A DNA stretch of 64,000 bases from Heterobilharzia americana (Eukaryota; Platyhelminthes; Trematoda; Strigeidida; Schistosomatidae). A program made the translations under genes and the position numbers. Each line of letters starts with the position of its first letter. The stretch's first letter is position 1. The DNA lies in the NCBI GenBank assembly GCA_944470555.2, contig OX104130.1:62749160-62813159 (forward strand), given 5' to 3'. Under the pieces are notes generated by a model. That model made no database searches. It saw nothing but the letters and a program-made list of their open reading frames with translations, and was not told the DNA's origin. Below, in pieces: positions 38,066 through 51,115 of this stretch.

Positions 38066-38209
38066 CGAGAGAGAGAAGACACGTCGGCCAATTGGCTTCC
38101 CGAAGGCAGGCTTTCACCAACTGGCGTCATTTTGCCTCTCCGATTCTAGCGAGGAATAATTTTGTTTTTCTTTTTTATATTTTGTTTGTGCTTTGAAGTT
38201 TCTTTAGCG

Positions 38210-38224
38210 GAAATGAGACTGCTA
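38210..38224. repeat. Target-site duplication of RTE copy B (right copy)
   Basis: GAAATGAGACTGCTA here matches 34950-34964 with one substitution, and matches the left borders of the hybrid units 2 and 3 exactly. Confidence 0.85.
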
Positions 38225-38289
38225 ACTATTACAAAATTGGTATGTCAGTTTTTTCTAACATTTTATCCCCACATAATATGCGTGCTAGG

Positions 38290-39300
38290 TAAGGTATAGT
38301 CTACATATTGCACTTGGATGTACGAGCGTACAGTCTTATGCAATTTTTTCTTGTCCTCCCTGAGGAGATACAGAGAGAGAGCTGTGAATGAAGTGGACGC
38401 TCAGTCTCATTTAAAATTACTGTAGCTAGTTGCTTGCTAAAATTTAATTGTCTATCAACTACAGTGTAAATCAGTTGAGCTAAAGGCATACCACTTACCT
38501 TACTGATGATTTTCAAAGCCTCATACAGTATAACATAGTCCTTTTTTAGAAGACTAGTAAAGATCAGTGGGGAACAATGGAGAAGAATAAGTAAAATGCG
38601 AGAACTGATAAATTGTAAAAGTAGGAGTTGAGTTATATCAGAAAGCCTCATTTTCTTCAAGTAATACGCCAAACGAAAGATCTTTTCACAAGTCAACAAG
38701 ATATGAGAAGGCCAACAAAGATCAGAAGTAAGACTGAATCCACTAGATTTACCTTCTGCAAAGCTATTGTAAATGGAACAGGCATCATGAGACTTAGATA
38801 AGCTAAAATTAACAGTCTGACATTTCGATGGGTTTAACTTGAGACCATTGGCCAACTACAGAAAAAAATCCATTTAATTCACAGCAATCTAAATAATTTA
38901 ACTGGAATGGACACTATCAGGTCATCAGCATACTGAATAGAATTAGTTTCAACAGAATAATATAAGTCATGCAAAAAGATTAGAAGCAGAAAGTAGAAAG
39001 TATAGCACTTTGAGGCAAACCGTCTTCAGTAATAAATGAGGTAGACCGCTTCCCTTTATAAACAGTGTACTATTTCCGTTCGGAAAAAGAATAATAATAA
39101 TAATAATACAGAGTGGTGTAAGAAACAGAGTCAAAGGCTGATGAGTAATCCAAGATGGTACAACGAACATATTTAGCCTCTTTGTCTAGACTAGAAACAA
39201 TATTATGATGCGACAGTGATATCATCTAAAATAATTCTTCTGTTTGTAAGCGAATTGTTTTGGATCACTGAGAGCTATTAGTGAGGACCCAAGTATTCCC
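38290..39300 (-). pseudogene. CR1-like non-LTR retrotransposon RT fragment
   Basis: The minus strand gives CTILDYSSAFDSVSYTTL-type motif A remnants, a degraded motif B region, a stop-broken motif C region, then a long open frame of 184 codons beginning MANGLKLNPSKCQTVNFS and containing FSLTSDLCWPSHI and RLAYYLKKMRLSDITQLLL. This order fits the RT palm, thumb and C-terminal part of CR1-clade elements such as the schistosome SR1 group. The EN domain is absent. An AAT microsatellite interrupts the palm. The RTE copy B inserted about 80 bp beyond its 3' end. Confidence 0.8.
39089..39108. repeat. (AAT)n microsatellite inside the CR1-like relic
   Basis: Six to seven perfect trinucleotide copies between the RT motif A and B regions. 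Confidence 0.9.
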
Positions 39301-40753
39301 GTAAAATCACTTATTGTCTACTTTCATTCCTTTTTAAGTGAAATCCAAGCCGTTTTCTTCACTGTAAGTGGAAGGAAAAGTACTCAACCAAAGCATTGAC
39401 ATATAGTCCTCAAATTAGCCGGACACTTACGTTCATTACTATTACTACCGCTTTTTAAATAAACTATAAGAAGTATTTGTAACGAAAAGATAAAAAAAAA
39501 TATGTGCACAGGTATTTTTGCATAGAGACAACGGAAACATACACACAAACACGCAAATAAGTAAATACGCACACAACTCGAAGATGTTTCATCATTACTC
39601 AGGTGTGTTACAAGAATATATGACTGAACACCATCACTTTGCCTTTTTACCACCGAAGGTGATTACATATTGACGCATTTTTTTACGCATTAACAGTATA
39701 GATGGATGTTTATCCGAGATGCACAGAACTGAACATCTAATAATCATTACAAGGTAAAATTATGAAATGTGTTGCATTTTGTTTTTGTACCAGGTTCAGT
39801 TTTCCAGGAAAGTATTTTAAGGGTTTATTTGATGGGGACGGGTAATAGAATGTAGGACTGTGAACATATTTTAAATGTGTGTAATGGGGATTTTGTATTC
39901 GCATTTTCTGGTAGACGAAAAGTGTGACTACCCATAGTGATAAAGAACAGTCTAGATGTATGATGCTGCTTTCAGATATCAATTACTCAATCCAAAATGA
40001 GCAAGTATAATGGTGTTATGATTTGTATGATCCACCATTGCGCACTAATGTCAAAAGATTAAAACCAGGAAAACAAATCTAATTGAATTGAAACACCCTA
40101 AAGAAGAGTGAAAACGTTGAATAGTAACCTTAAAAAACTGTCAGTTGTTAGACAATCACTTCAGCGTAGGAGGTGGAAATACATTGTAAGAGAAGCGAGA
40201 ATAAAAGTAGGGGAAAAACTTATATACAGTTCTCTTGTTATTGAAGATGAAACAAAAGTAAGAGCAGTCATAATAATGTGGTTAAGTCAGGGGGTACAAA
40301 CGAAATACAAGTGACTAGATATTCTGCAAAATGTATCGAACGACTTCATATAAGGTGGATTGTGGTGATGCACAACTTACCTCATGGAGGAAGTATGGTG
40401 ACGAAATTAACTTCTGTTATCAACAGAATGTAAATATTGAACATTTCCTTGTGTAAACAAAACAGTTTTAGAAGAAAGATAGGTTTGGTTCTCAAACCTA
40501 GCACAGATCAGGAAAACTCTCCAGAATGTTGCTGCTGGTATCAACATGCAGTTAGGCGTTTTAAAAATCACAGGAAGTGAAATTTTGCAAATTTTCATGT
40601 CGCCTCTGTTGGAGTTGATGGGTGGGAAAATATGATGACTAAAGCTTTCAGTAAATTGGTTGTATAATACGTGTTGAATAAATGAAAAACTCTTGTGTCC
40701 TAAAACACAGCATGAAGTAAAGCGGCATTAGTGTCACAGTCAAATAAATGTTT
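39301..40753. other. No recognisable feature
   Basis: AT-rich sequence. An open frame near 40.1-40.3 kb is basic but has no recognised motif. Confidence 0.4.
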
Positions 40754-40864
40754 GATACTGGGTGATGATTGAAGGTGAGATGAAAATTTAGACCTCAGTC
40801 AGATTCGAATCAGTGACCAACAGGTGTCCTGTCCGATGCTCACCCTCAGTCATCAACCAGTATC
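40754..40864. repeat. Foldback element with tRNA-like interior
   Basis: Inverted arms (GATACTGGGTGATGATTGAAG onward, paired with CATCAACCAGTATC) enclose GATTCGAATC and a short tRNA-like stretch. The left arm and the right flank match the palindrome of the tandem units, whose interior has been reduced to a pure hairpin. Confidence 0.65.
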
Positions 40865-42680
40865 AATACTAGTCTGCCAAACCAGATAGTCAAAATGACA
40901 AATATATATTTATCAAGAAGCCTTTAGGAAAATCAGAAATTCAAGGCGGAATTACAAGTAGTGTTAGCCTGATGACAATCTGGTTTGGCAGAAAAGATAT
41001 TAAAACAAATCTAGAAGGTGATTTGGCGACTCATGTGAGTGAAAGTACTTCAAAATTCAGAGATACGGTTGAACAATGTGGGTAGCAGTTACAAGAATAT
41101 CCTTAAATTCGTCTCACATAAATTGGGTATCATTTGACCTAAGTAATTACAAAATATATGAACTGCAATATTCGCTTTATGACTATGGAATGATGTGCAG
41201 TCAACGGAACAACGCATGCGAGGTGACCAACATGGTTACTGTGATGAAAAGAAGAATGTGAACGATTTCCTAAACCGGAACCTTCTTACTCACAATTACT
41301 TATCCGGAGGTGAGAAGAAACTGAAACTCATGTAGAGACAGACTGACAAATGTATATGGACAAAGATATTGAAGACAAATCAAGAAAACTTACTTATCTG
41401 CAAGAAAAGCTTGGTGTTTCTTTTCAAAGTTACACAACAATAGTCAGTGAGAATTTGTGGAGTAAAAGTACTTAAAGGAGTTAATATTGTGAAGGTAATC
41501 AAAATATGAATCCTTTTGGAGGCTGGATGTTGACAACTGGGGGAAAGGGGAATAACGCAACTGACTTCCGCTTAAATTATTGTTCCAGGTCATTGATTTT
41601 GTTTGGGATCAAAAGCACACCTAAACTATTGAAGTCGTCACAAAGTATGTAAGGAAAACCAAAAGACTGATTGCAGAGTGGAGAGAAGACAAATCTAACT
41701 TACAAAACCATTCGTAAAGGTTTAACGCAACACTAGATTGACCAATTTAACTCTCGGATTGCTCAAAGATTTCTGGAAAAGCAGCTATCAGCTAAGAGAC
41801 ACGAAGCAAACTCTTGGGTTTCAGTGCTTACAGATAACAAATTTGGCTGTGAGAGTATGAGAATCCCTCAAGGGGCAGGTCCAAAAGATGTAAGATACTT
41901 TTTAGAAGTCTTACATTCAAACGAAAAGTCAATCAGCAGACATGTTAATATGAAAAGATTCAATCTTCATTCTACCTAGGCAATAGACAGCCATAAGCCA
42001 ACAAGGAGCAAAACGACTTTAAAAATTAATATTGAGATAGTGTGTCGGTATCAAATAACAGTCTCACTGTAATAAAGAATATCTCATAGGATGGCTGGAT
42101 AGAAAATAAAGTCATAAAGGTCATGATTTGACAAAAATCTCTTCACCAACTCACAACTAGACAACAGTGAAACATCCTTGTCATACCTCAGTCAGTGTCA
42201 TGCACCTCTTTATCAAGTTAATGCTGAGGATGTCACCAAGCCTGTTGATGAGACATCAAAGATGAAATATTAAAACTGAGAGAACGCTAAATTATCGTTA
42301 TCCTTCTATTAAGCTTTAAATATTTTCCACCATTTATGTCCATAATTAATAGTTAGTGAGATCGGTGAACTGTATTATCACTGGAGTAATTAGATGGAAA
42401 CGGAAATTATATTCGATAAAACCAATTCAGGTTAAATACGAGCTAACGGTTTGTCAAGCACTTCAATGGAAAAACTAGACATTTTCAACTCTACTCAGAG
42501 GTAGATAAAAGTTTCTTAAGTCGGAGAAAAAAGAAGAATTAATTGTCATTCGAGGATACCTGGAATTTCCTGTTGATGTCTCGATATCCGTTGTGATATC
42601 GTTCGATTGACAGTAGCCGGCGACGGAATCCAAGCTAAACCTGTTGAGACTAATCAACTGCATTTATCTGCATACCAGTA
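40865..42680. other. No recognisable feature
   Basis: About 1.8 kb without a family I can name. Composition is somewhat less AT-rich and includes short broken frames, so an old unrecognised repeat is possible. Confidence 0.35.
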
Positions 42681-42689
42681 AGTAAGAGT

Positions 42690-42780
42690 GTTCTTTTTAG
42701 GACTCGAACTCAATGACCATCAGTTCTGTTGCGGGAACATTATCTACTGGGCTTCTTCCTGATCCAGAGAGAAATTATGT
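42690..42780 (-). repeat. tRNA-like SINE relic
   Basis: On the minus strand, AGCCCAGTAGATAATGTTCC and, about 30 bp later, GAGTTCGAGTCC resemble Pol III A and B boxes. No acceptor stem pairing is evident, so it is not a tRNA gene. Confidence 0.35.
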
Positions 42781-42939
42781 ATATAAATAAATACCAAGCG
42801 ATCCATTTTGCTGAAGAGGTGAACTGTTCATCTCGTCACTAAGTGGTTGAGGCTTTCACTTTTGGAACGATGGTTGCTGGCTACGAGACTCAGTGGGCAA
42901 AACAATCTCAAGGTCGTCGAAATGCGCACTGATAATTTT

Positions 42940-43030
42940 CAGAAGGCAACAAAACAGCTGTCCAGTACCCGTAGTGACTCAATGTTTCTCTAACTAATGT
43001 CAGTGCTTGATGAATACTACCTTCAAACAA
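42940..43030 (-). repeat. Foldback/tRNA-like element relic
   Basis: The minus strand shows ACTGACATTAGTTAG and CTGGACAGCTGTTTTG, matching the terminal segments of the foldback family at 26.3 and 59.8 kb. Confidence 0.4.
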
Positions 43031-44440
43031 TTAACGACAGTATATCTGATGGTTTTGCTTCATCAAACACGCCCATTATTTAATCATCTGGTTCTCGAAC
43101 AAATGTTGGGAATAACTTATCAGCAGGAACCAATCTTGTGAATGTCGAAGTTACAGATTATTATTATTTGTCCTCTGGGTTCTTAGTGAAACACAGGGCT
43201 TCAGTAGCATGTCTCCACTTCACTCTCTAGTTCTATGCAGTCTTTTCAACCTAACTCTACCACTGCCCACAAGCTTTCATTTCTTCCTCACACCATCTCC
43301 ACTATGTCACCCACGCCTCGAATGCCCAACTCACCACTTCCCATTTGGGTTCCACTGGAGTGCTGGCTTGGCGCGTGAAGTCCCCAAACAGTCTTTTCAC
43401 TCTATGTCCAATCCAATCCATCTCCACTTTCTTCTGCATATTTGCTGGGCGATGGGTTACGGTTGGTTTGTTGCCAGCCAGCCAGAGTTTCTTGTTGATT
43501 ATTCTTTCTGGCCATCTGATCTTCAGTATCGAGCGAGAGAGCTTAGGCGGGAGCTGTTGATCATGTATGTCTGTAGTTTGTTGAAAATGACCTTCCTAAT
43601 GAGCCATATCTCTGAACCATCACATCGAAGCACTGACTTGACACTAATGTTGAAAATCCGGATCTTGTTCTTTGTGCTGAGTGCAGTGGATCTCCCCACT
43701 GGTTTCAGATTGATGAAAGCCTGTCTTACTTTTCCGATCCTGGCTTTGACATCCTCAACTATGCCACCACCTGCAGTTGAAACGATACTGCCTGGATAGG
43801 TGAGAGACAACTTCCTTCAGACTTCTCACTTTGATGGTGATTGATGCTTGTTATTGTTGTTGATTAAGTATCTTCATCACCTTCGTCTTCTCAATGTTAA
43901 CTTGAAGTCCCGTTTTCTTCTGTCAACTTGTTGGTTTTTGCCTATAGATCTTCGAGCCTGTGCGACAAGACATCAAACATAAATCATCATTGGTGAAATC
44001 CAAATCTTCTTCTGGGGTCATTTCATCGGTCCAACCAGCCTATGCCCATCTTCTCGCTCCACACGGTTTCTTGCATGATCCAATCCAGTCAAGTCCAGTC
44101 CAGTTGAGTCGACAACAATCTGGAAGATCATCAATGATAGTAGGCAGCAGCCTTGTCTTACTCGTATCTTCACTTCAAAAGTGTCACTGAGCTTTCAACT
44201 GTGAATCAATCGGCATGTAGCAACCTTATGTAGTATATAGCTGTTGAATGAGGTTTATTAAGCTTTGTGGTACTCCAAAGTGTTGAAGCAGTTTCCAAAT
44301 TACTTTTCGGTCGACGCTGTTGAAGGCTTTTGCAAAATCGATGAAGTTGAGGTTGAGTTGACTGCTATTCTATACTTTGTTCTATGATGATGCGTAGCAT
44401 AGCGTTGCCATTTGATCCGCACATGATTTGTTCTTCCTGA

Positions 44441-44690
<250 letters not shown>

Positions 44691-45513
44691 CCTGTTCCGG
44701 TTGTAATTTTGAATCCAGCATATCCTTTAGTCTCTCCAGGATGATGCAGCTTAATATTTTGCTTGGGATGTAGAGGGACAGGAGCATGATTCCGCACCAG
44801 TTCTTGCAACGACCTAGGTCTCCCTTCTTTGGGAGTTTGATAAGGTAGCCCTTTTTCTTCCGATTGGCAGGTACCTTATCTTTTCTTCCATCCATACCTT
44901 GTTGGAGGGCGTGCGTTCACTGGTATTTCTGTGGCTGGGCTGCTGGTGGTATTTCTGGATGAGTTGCAGGTGGTGGTGATCGATTCGAGAGTCTTTTGAA
45001 GTGGTCAACCCATCATTTCCTTTGTTTCTCCTTTCTCTCCGGCAGCTAAGTCTCCTTCACTGACTTTCATTGGTCTCATCTGCTTTGATCTCCTCCCTCC
45101 CAGATAGCAACCTGGTTATTTGATACAATGTTGTCAGGTCTCTGTCTCTACTTCCTGCAGCCTCTTCTGCTTCACTCACCAGTGTGTCCTAGAAGTGTCT
45201 TTTGTCATGCGCGCACTATCCTTCACTTCTTTGTCCAGTGTAGTGTTTTATACGTTGTACTCAGTTCCTCTTTTCGTTTTTCATCCCTACACAGCACGGC
45301 ACTGGTTCGTCATCTGCTTCACCATCTCCCTCTCCCTCCTCTATCAGCTTACATGTGTCAGTCCACTTAAATTCCATTCATTATCCTATTTTGTCTTCCT
45401 TCCAAATACGGTTGTGGAGGTCTCCTTCCACATCTCCTTCAAAGAGTTTCAGTGTTCCTACATGCAGGTTTTTTCAAGGATGCTGCTCAATGTCTTCCAC
45501 TTTGTCCTGATGA

Positions 45514-45540
45514 CTCACTGACTGACTCACTGACTGACTG
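45514..45540. repeat. (GACT)n-like microsatellite
   Basis: Imperfect GACTGACTCACTGACT repeats within the decayed RTE. Copy B has only GGCTGACTGACG there. Confidence 0.8.
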
Positions 45541-46859
45541 AGGTGAAGATGTTCCTTGTAGTTTCGTCCTTCAGTTCAGTTTCTGTTCTCAGCGGATGTT
45601 CAACTTGAACTGTGGTCTGTCATCACCAGTTTCTTTGAAGACTTTCAACTTGATTTTGAAGATAGGTTCCTTGCACTAGACAGTGAGTGGTCTGAACCTG
45701 CCTACATCTGCTCCCCTTCTTCATTTTGTGTTCAGTAAGCTGTGTCTCCATTTCCTTGAGATTGAGATGAAGTCGATCTGATTTTTAGTGTGTCCTGGTG
45801 TCTGGTGAAATCAAATCTATGTGGCTTTGTGAATATCCTTGAATTTGTACACGCTGCATCTAATCACCAAATCATTGAATGTGCAGAAATCTGCAAATAA
45901 TTCTCATTCATTTCACCAAGTACTTCTCGACTCATGATGAATTCTCTTCCAGTGTTTTCTGCTCCAAGTTCGGCACTCATGTCACCCCATTAGAATTTCG
46001 ATGTCACCACATGGGGTGAAGTCGTGACTCTTAATTATTACATTTGTCTGTAAAATTCCTCCTTCTTCTCTTCATCTGCATTATTTGTAGTTGTGTTGCA
46101 CTGGGATTGTATGATTGTAACTTTCCTTCCTTTTGATTTGAATCCATCTTGCTGTCATGATCCTGATCCTGCAAGAGGAGATTGGCTCCCATTGCATGAG
46201 AGCTTTCCATGCTCTTGGGGACATCATGATAGCCACTCCCTAAGTGTACGCGTGATTGTCATCTGGGTGACAATATCGGAGTAGATTATTGACTCCTCTC
46301 CAGTTGACAGTTTGGAGAGCCGACTCACATTCCATCTGCAGATCCCTCGCAGATTCCTAGCACCTCTATGCCATGCCTTCTCATCTCTTTGGCAACCTGG
46401 GCCGCCTTTCCAGCCAGCTTCAAACATTGTGCGGACATTCCATATCCTTGTGCTTACTTTTGCTTCCATCGAGAGAAGAGAAGACCCATCGGCCAATCGG
46501 CTTCCTGAAGGCTTTCACCAACTGGGGTCATTTCATCTCTCCGATTCCAGCGAGGAGTGAATTTTTTTATTATTTCAAATATTTTTTTGAGCTTTGAAGT
46601 TTCTTTAGCGGTTGAATTGGTTTTCCGGGGTCGGGTTGCTAGCGGTATGCCCAACCTTCCCTCTTTACTCGGGCTTAGAACGGGCTATTAGCTAGTGAAC
46701 TACTAAACTAGGCTAGGTTTGTGCGCCTACTATAGCTGAATATTTGGCTAAAATAAGTGAATGATGCTTTTTAGTTTCAAGATTTGATACCTAGCAGGTA
46801 TTTTAGACTTGTTGAACACTAGATCTTCTAGTAAAAGTTCAGCTTAAAAAAAGAAACGG

Positions 46860-47520
46860 ATACTGGTGGATTACCCTTCCTTGAATTTCTAGCTGAGTGG
46901 AAAGAAAATGGATACTTAGAGGTGATCACTTTCAAAAAAGCAACACTTTCGAGCAATTATTGAGATTTTAATTCATCACATCCCATTAGTGCGAGTGTTA
47001 CTTCCAGTCTCTTAAGGAGGGCATATAATCGAATAACAGGCGAGAAGGAAAAAGTGGGGGAATCAGGGTATGTGGATAAGATTCGTAATGTGAATTAATA
47101 TCTAGCGAAAATAGAAAATGATATTAAAGTAGGGCACGAACCTGCTAGTGAATCAATGCCCCACGATAATAGTCATCCCATAAAGGTCATACACCTCGAA
47201 TGAGATTCGGATAGTGATCAACAAATGCAATTTCTATTTTCTACAGAACACTATACATATCGTAGAGCACCACAGTCCATATGAACGACAAAGTATCCCT
47301 GAACTCACAGTCTAATCGTGTTTGTAGAATAAGTGGCCTAGACTACTATATGATATACATAGGACAAACTGCGTGAAATCAAGGTGAAGAAACAGTAACA
47401 AACGACGGCATTTCCGCAACTCCCTAGAAATTGGCTTCTATCTCTACTTGCTCTTAATACGCCTTCATTGTCTCTTGAGTTTCTCTAGGTAGAATATTTA
47501 CCCATTGCTGGTAACTGCCT
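46860..47520 (+). pseudogene. Penelope-like element fragment, RT tail to GIY-YIG
   Basis: Plus-strand frames read GGLPFLEFLAEWKENGYLEV, then SSHPISASVTSSLLRRAYN, matching the PLE region just after RT motif C. Further on, VCRISGLDYYMIYIGQTA gives the GIY-YIG signature, and another frame continues PQLPRNWLLSLLALNTPS. Stops and frameshifts are frequent. The RT catalytic part is missing. It starts about 125 bp beyond the 5' end of the long RTE copy. Confidence 0.75.
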
Positions 47521-48476
47521 ATGATTTCTGCCAACCTCTCAACATATACTACTTCTATCTGTTCTTATCAGTAGCACCCACTAGACTTGAACTGAGGGTT
47601 ACTGATAAATTCCCCACTGGACATAGCATATCAGATTCATTTTTTTTCAGTTGGGCTTCGTCTTTCAAATATGTCCTCCGAACGCATCACGTACTGTTGC
47701 AGATCTTTAGGATGACCTGAACTATCCATTTTTCAGATTAATAACAAAAGGAGAGAATAGTATCATTTTAGATGGAAATAAACTTCCTATTATTTGGATG
47801 CCTGTCTCAAATAACACATTCTTCTGTTGGTTGCATGAACTACAACCATCACCAGGCCTACGCTCGTTCATTTTGTATTCTAGAATGAACAGTAGTCCGA
47901 TGCTAACCGGTTGCTTCATATTATTGCCTTTAATGCTGGTATTATCAACATCATTCAAATGCGATAATCATTTGCTTGAAAACATTGTTTCAGGAGACGT
48001 AGACTGCCTAGTTGGGGTCCCCAAGATGAAAGGAATCCGTGGTTGAGGACTTTTGGTGACATGGCTGAAAACAGGTTACAATGGTGCAAATGTATCCACT
48101 CCTTGACACCTTCTAAAGCTTGGATATTCAAGATAACCTTTATCTTCTCACCTTTATCCTCTCACACTACTTTATCTACTTTGATATCACTCCTTTTCTG
48201 TCCAGCTATTCTTTGTGTACTACAGTGAAGTGTAGCAATTTTAAGCTGATGCACTTGTGTGCAAAGTTTTACGTTGATTTTGTCAATCAGTCAGTTTGTG
48301 TGCTCCGTTAAGATGCATGTCACCGGTGAAACGAAGTCACCGAAAACACAGTACTAACAGGTTTACCAAACAATTTGCAGAAGATCCGAAATATACCCGC
48401 TAATGACAATGAACTAGTTGTATTAATCTAGGCTGTAGCTTTATGCTCTTTAATTAATGGAAATTAATTTCAGTTT
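47521..48476. other. No recognisable feature
   Basis: Mixed-composition sequence with several short open frames but no motif I can name. The stretch around 48.0-48.3 kb may be an old repeat. Confidence 0.35.
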
Positions 48477-48850
48477 GGTATTCACCACGAACAAATATCA
48501 AGCGGAGAATCATTAGAAACCTGGGAGCATTGAAGGGCTGTTTCTTCCTGGTATGTAACTCCTCAGCAGTTCATGCACATCACCCTGCTAGGTTCCAAGC
48601 CCAGGACCCTCAAGTTTTGTGGCCAGGAAGTTGCCTTTGCGCCACTGGATCTGCACACACTGGTCCACACTTTCCAATTCTGTCAGTTTACGATACTGCA
48701 TGATCTACATCCAGTGTCGTCGGTGAGTAACTGTCCACACATCTGACTTGGTTTTCCTCACCGGTCACGACGTTTCAGTATCAGTAAGTGGTAAATATCA
48801 ACCTGGAACCAATAAACAAATCTCCACAAACATCCAAATCGATAAAAATC
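48477..48850 (+). repeat. Long-form SINE/foldback family copy
   Basis: Matches the long form in the tandem units along its length: AAACCTGGGAGCA near the start, CCAGGACCCTCAAGTTT in the middle, TCGTCGGTGAGTAACTGTCC and CCGGTCACGACG towards the end. Diverged, with no coding potential. Confidence 0.65.
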
Positions 48851-49489
48851 AGTCATGAATGGTGTGAGTGGAAGCACACTTAGCCTTCTAAACTAAATGT
48901 CACCAACATTATCAAGAATAACATGGCACAATTTGAAACAGGTAAGTAAGACAATAGAGCACGGCGAATTCTGAAGATACTCCTTCAGTAAGTCGACAAA
49001 AAGAAAACTTCATAGTTGGCCAAAGTAGATCTATCTGGGTAAACGAAAACTAGAAGATAGGTTGAGCGATGAAATATTTCTTTCCAGTTAGTTCCTAATC
49101 ATTAACTCTACACTAATATATAATTTTTATGCTTTAAAGAATGAAACCATTTAGTGGTAGTGGGTTAATTTATCAAAATAATTATAAATTGATACTTAAT
49201 CATGAGGTTAACAATTAGAGAAATGAAAAAGTAAATTGATGGATTCGATAACTACTTAAGGTTGATAGGAGTGTCATGTAAAGCAGGTTTTTCACTAACT
49301 GACAGCATGCCAACTAACGTGAAAGTTTTAAAGCTTGGGTCGAGTAGATACATGTCGAGAGAATTACATAACAATAGGGAGACGGGAAATTAAGAAAACA
49401 AGTTATATGAGCCAAAGAGGAGAGGGGAGGGTCCTTTGTTAACAGAATATAGTTCACTGGGGAAAAACTGACATAAGTTGAAGTTAGGC
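48851..49489. other. No recognisable feature
   Basis: AT-rich sequence between a SINE-like copy and a PLE fragment. Confidence 0.4.
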
Positions 49490-50310
49490 ATGAATTTACC
49501 CTAATGGGCAAGGCAATGACAGAGATTATACAAATTTCTTTTGAGTATAAATATTCGGTTTATAACTCTGTATGCCAATAATTTCTGCCACGTGCTGTAA
49601 GCGAGTATGTAGACTTGGCAAAAAACTGGATAATATACGGTAGAGAACTGTAGAAGCTTTGCTAATATTCCCTTTATGACTAGTATCGATCGAATGTGCA
49701 AGTATTGGACTTTTCATTATTTTTATTTGTTCTTTACTCAGCCATGCTGGATTGTGTTCAGATATTTTACAATGGGTTCGCCTGACTGTATGACCTGCAT
49801 AACTAGCTCAACAAGATCAGTTAAACTGATAAATGCATACAGAACATGGAGAATCAGGGAGTCTCTCTTAATACTCTGAACCTAAAATTGGTCCACTGTG
49901 GAGTATATGACAGCTCTTCGCAGCACTGAAAGTCCTCTAGAAAGCTCTTCTCAAACGTTGTATTAGAATCTCGCTAACGGTATCTCCTTTTAATTCATGT
50001 TCCGAGAAAATAGTTTTCTTAGAGACTTTAGTCGTCTTTTTCTAATTTCTTCTGCACGATGAAACCAAAACTTAACCAGGTCACATTTCTGTCTTGGAGA
50101 TACCGAACTATAAAACTGAGAGTAATGACCGGTCGATGTTGGCTTTGTGTATATGCGTTGTTTTTCATCTGGCCTTCTTAATTATAAGACTTTTAGTAAA
50201 GATATGCAGTTATTTCCTTCTTCTTCTTCTGTTGTGAAAGTGATGGTTGGATGAACACCATTAAGCTTATCAACCTTATCTTGAGGAACTATAAATGTAT
50301 TATCTCAAAA
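49490..50310 (-). pseudogene. Penelope-like element fragment, RT tail to GIY-YIG C-terminus
   Basis: On the minus strand, broken frames give NGVHPTITFTTEEEEGNNC, KPTSTGHYSQFYSS, CDLVKFWFHRAEEIRKR, then a connector, YAGHTVRRTHCKISEHNPAWL (GIY-YIG with the usual Y-x-G reading YAG), SPILAHSIDTSHK and IQSYKPNIYTQKKFV before the terminus. The order is that of a PLE C-terminal half. At least three frame changes and stops are present. It belongs to the group ending in a short S-L-x-L-P peptide, like the copies at 17.6 and 52.9 kb. Confidence 0.78.
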
Positions 50311-50984
50311 GTATGATAAAATGCGACCTTGAAAGGTCTAATAACCAGGTCAAACTAAGGTCTAATCAATAAGTCATGTGACGAAAACAACCAGATGACT
50401 TATTTTCGCTAGATTTGCTTCAAAAGAGATCTATCTCATTAAAGTTTTGTGAGTTCTGCTTTGTTTATTTCTTCGAAATATAAAAATTTCTCTATACTTC
50501 TATGTTTATCACTGTTTATTGAACCTAATTACTTATGGAAACAAACTAACGATTTCAATTCAATTTCACTTGTTAAACAATCGCACAGTTATATGTGTAC
50601 GTATGTTGTGTGACGTGTAAATAGATGCGCAGGTGAATATACTGACTGTCTCTAACATAAGCTCAGCTTCGAATACACAAACAGTATAATGAGGAAATTG
50701 TAAATTACACTTCACCATAGAATGACTTACTTGTTTAGACTCCAACTACATCAAGTGGTTTCAGTAAATAGGCTGTCCCATCTCATTCAGTGTATTGCTC
50801 GTTCGTTCAACACAGATTAGGCAAGTAGCCTCAAAATCCTTCGTTTTCGTCACCCTTTTAGTTACTAAAGCTTCTCATTTCTTTTATCTGATTAGTGTAC
50901 ATATCTCTAATTTATTATATAAAATACTACTGAATAGCATGCTTATGGTTTCAGATGTATCAAACGCAATTACCAACGTAAACC
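50311..50984. other. No recognisable feature
   Basis: AT-rich sequence with one 86-codon open frame that runs into the hammerhead relic and has no recognised domain. Confidence 0.4.
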
Positions 50985-51115
50985 TTGTTGACATTTCGGC
51001 TCCTGTTCAGATGCCTCGATGTTACCCAAAGATTCATAATGTTCTAGCTAGGTAGCAGGACGAAACACGCTTCTGCGATTACACTACTAGTCACTACCAA
51101 GCGAATTACAGGAAG
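50985..51115 (+). repeat. Sm-alpha-like hammerhead relic
   Basis: Only the 3' half is recognisable: AGGACGAAACACGC followed by CACTACTAGTCACTACC. The CUGANGA box is gone. Confidence 0.55.

Larger units (their letters stand above)
34965..38209 (-). mobile_element. Nearly full-length RTE non-LTR retrotransposon, copy B
   Basis: A 3.2-kb element on the minus strand: short 5' UTR, apurinic-type endonuclease (EN), RT, and a 3' tail of short A/T repeats. It is bordered by GAAATGAGACTG(C/T)TA duplications at 34950-34964 and 38210-38224, so its limits are firm. Compared with the copy at 43.2-46.7 kb it lacks about 125 bp of leader and starts at GCTAAAGAAACTTCAAAG. Frameshifts break the reading frame in EN and RT. 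It is the second parent of the adjoining tandem array. Confidence 0.93.

Noticed and set aside
34965..38209. Idea that the 3250-bp period equals a tandem RTE array because copy B is also about 3.25 kb
   Set aside because: The tandem units contain only 567 bp of RTE each; the similar lengths are coincidental.
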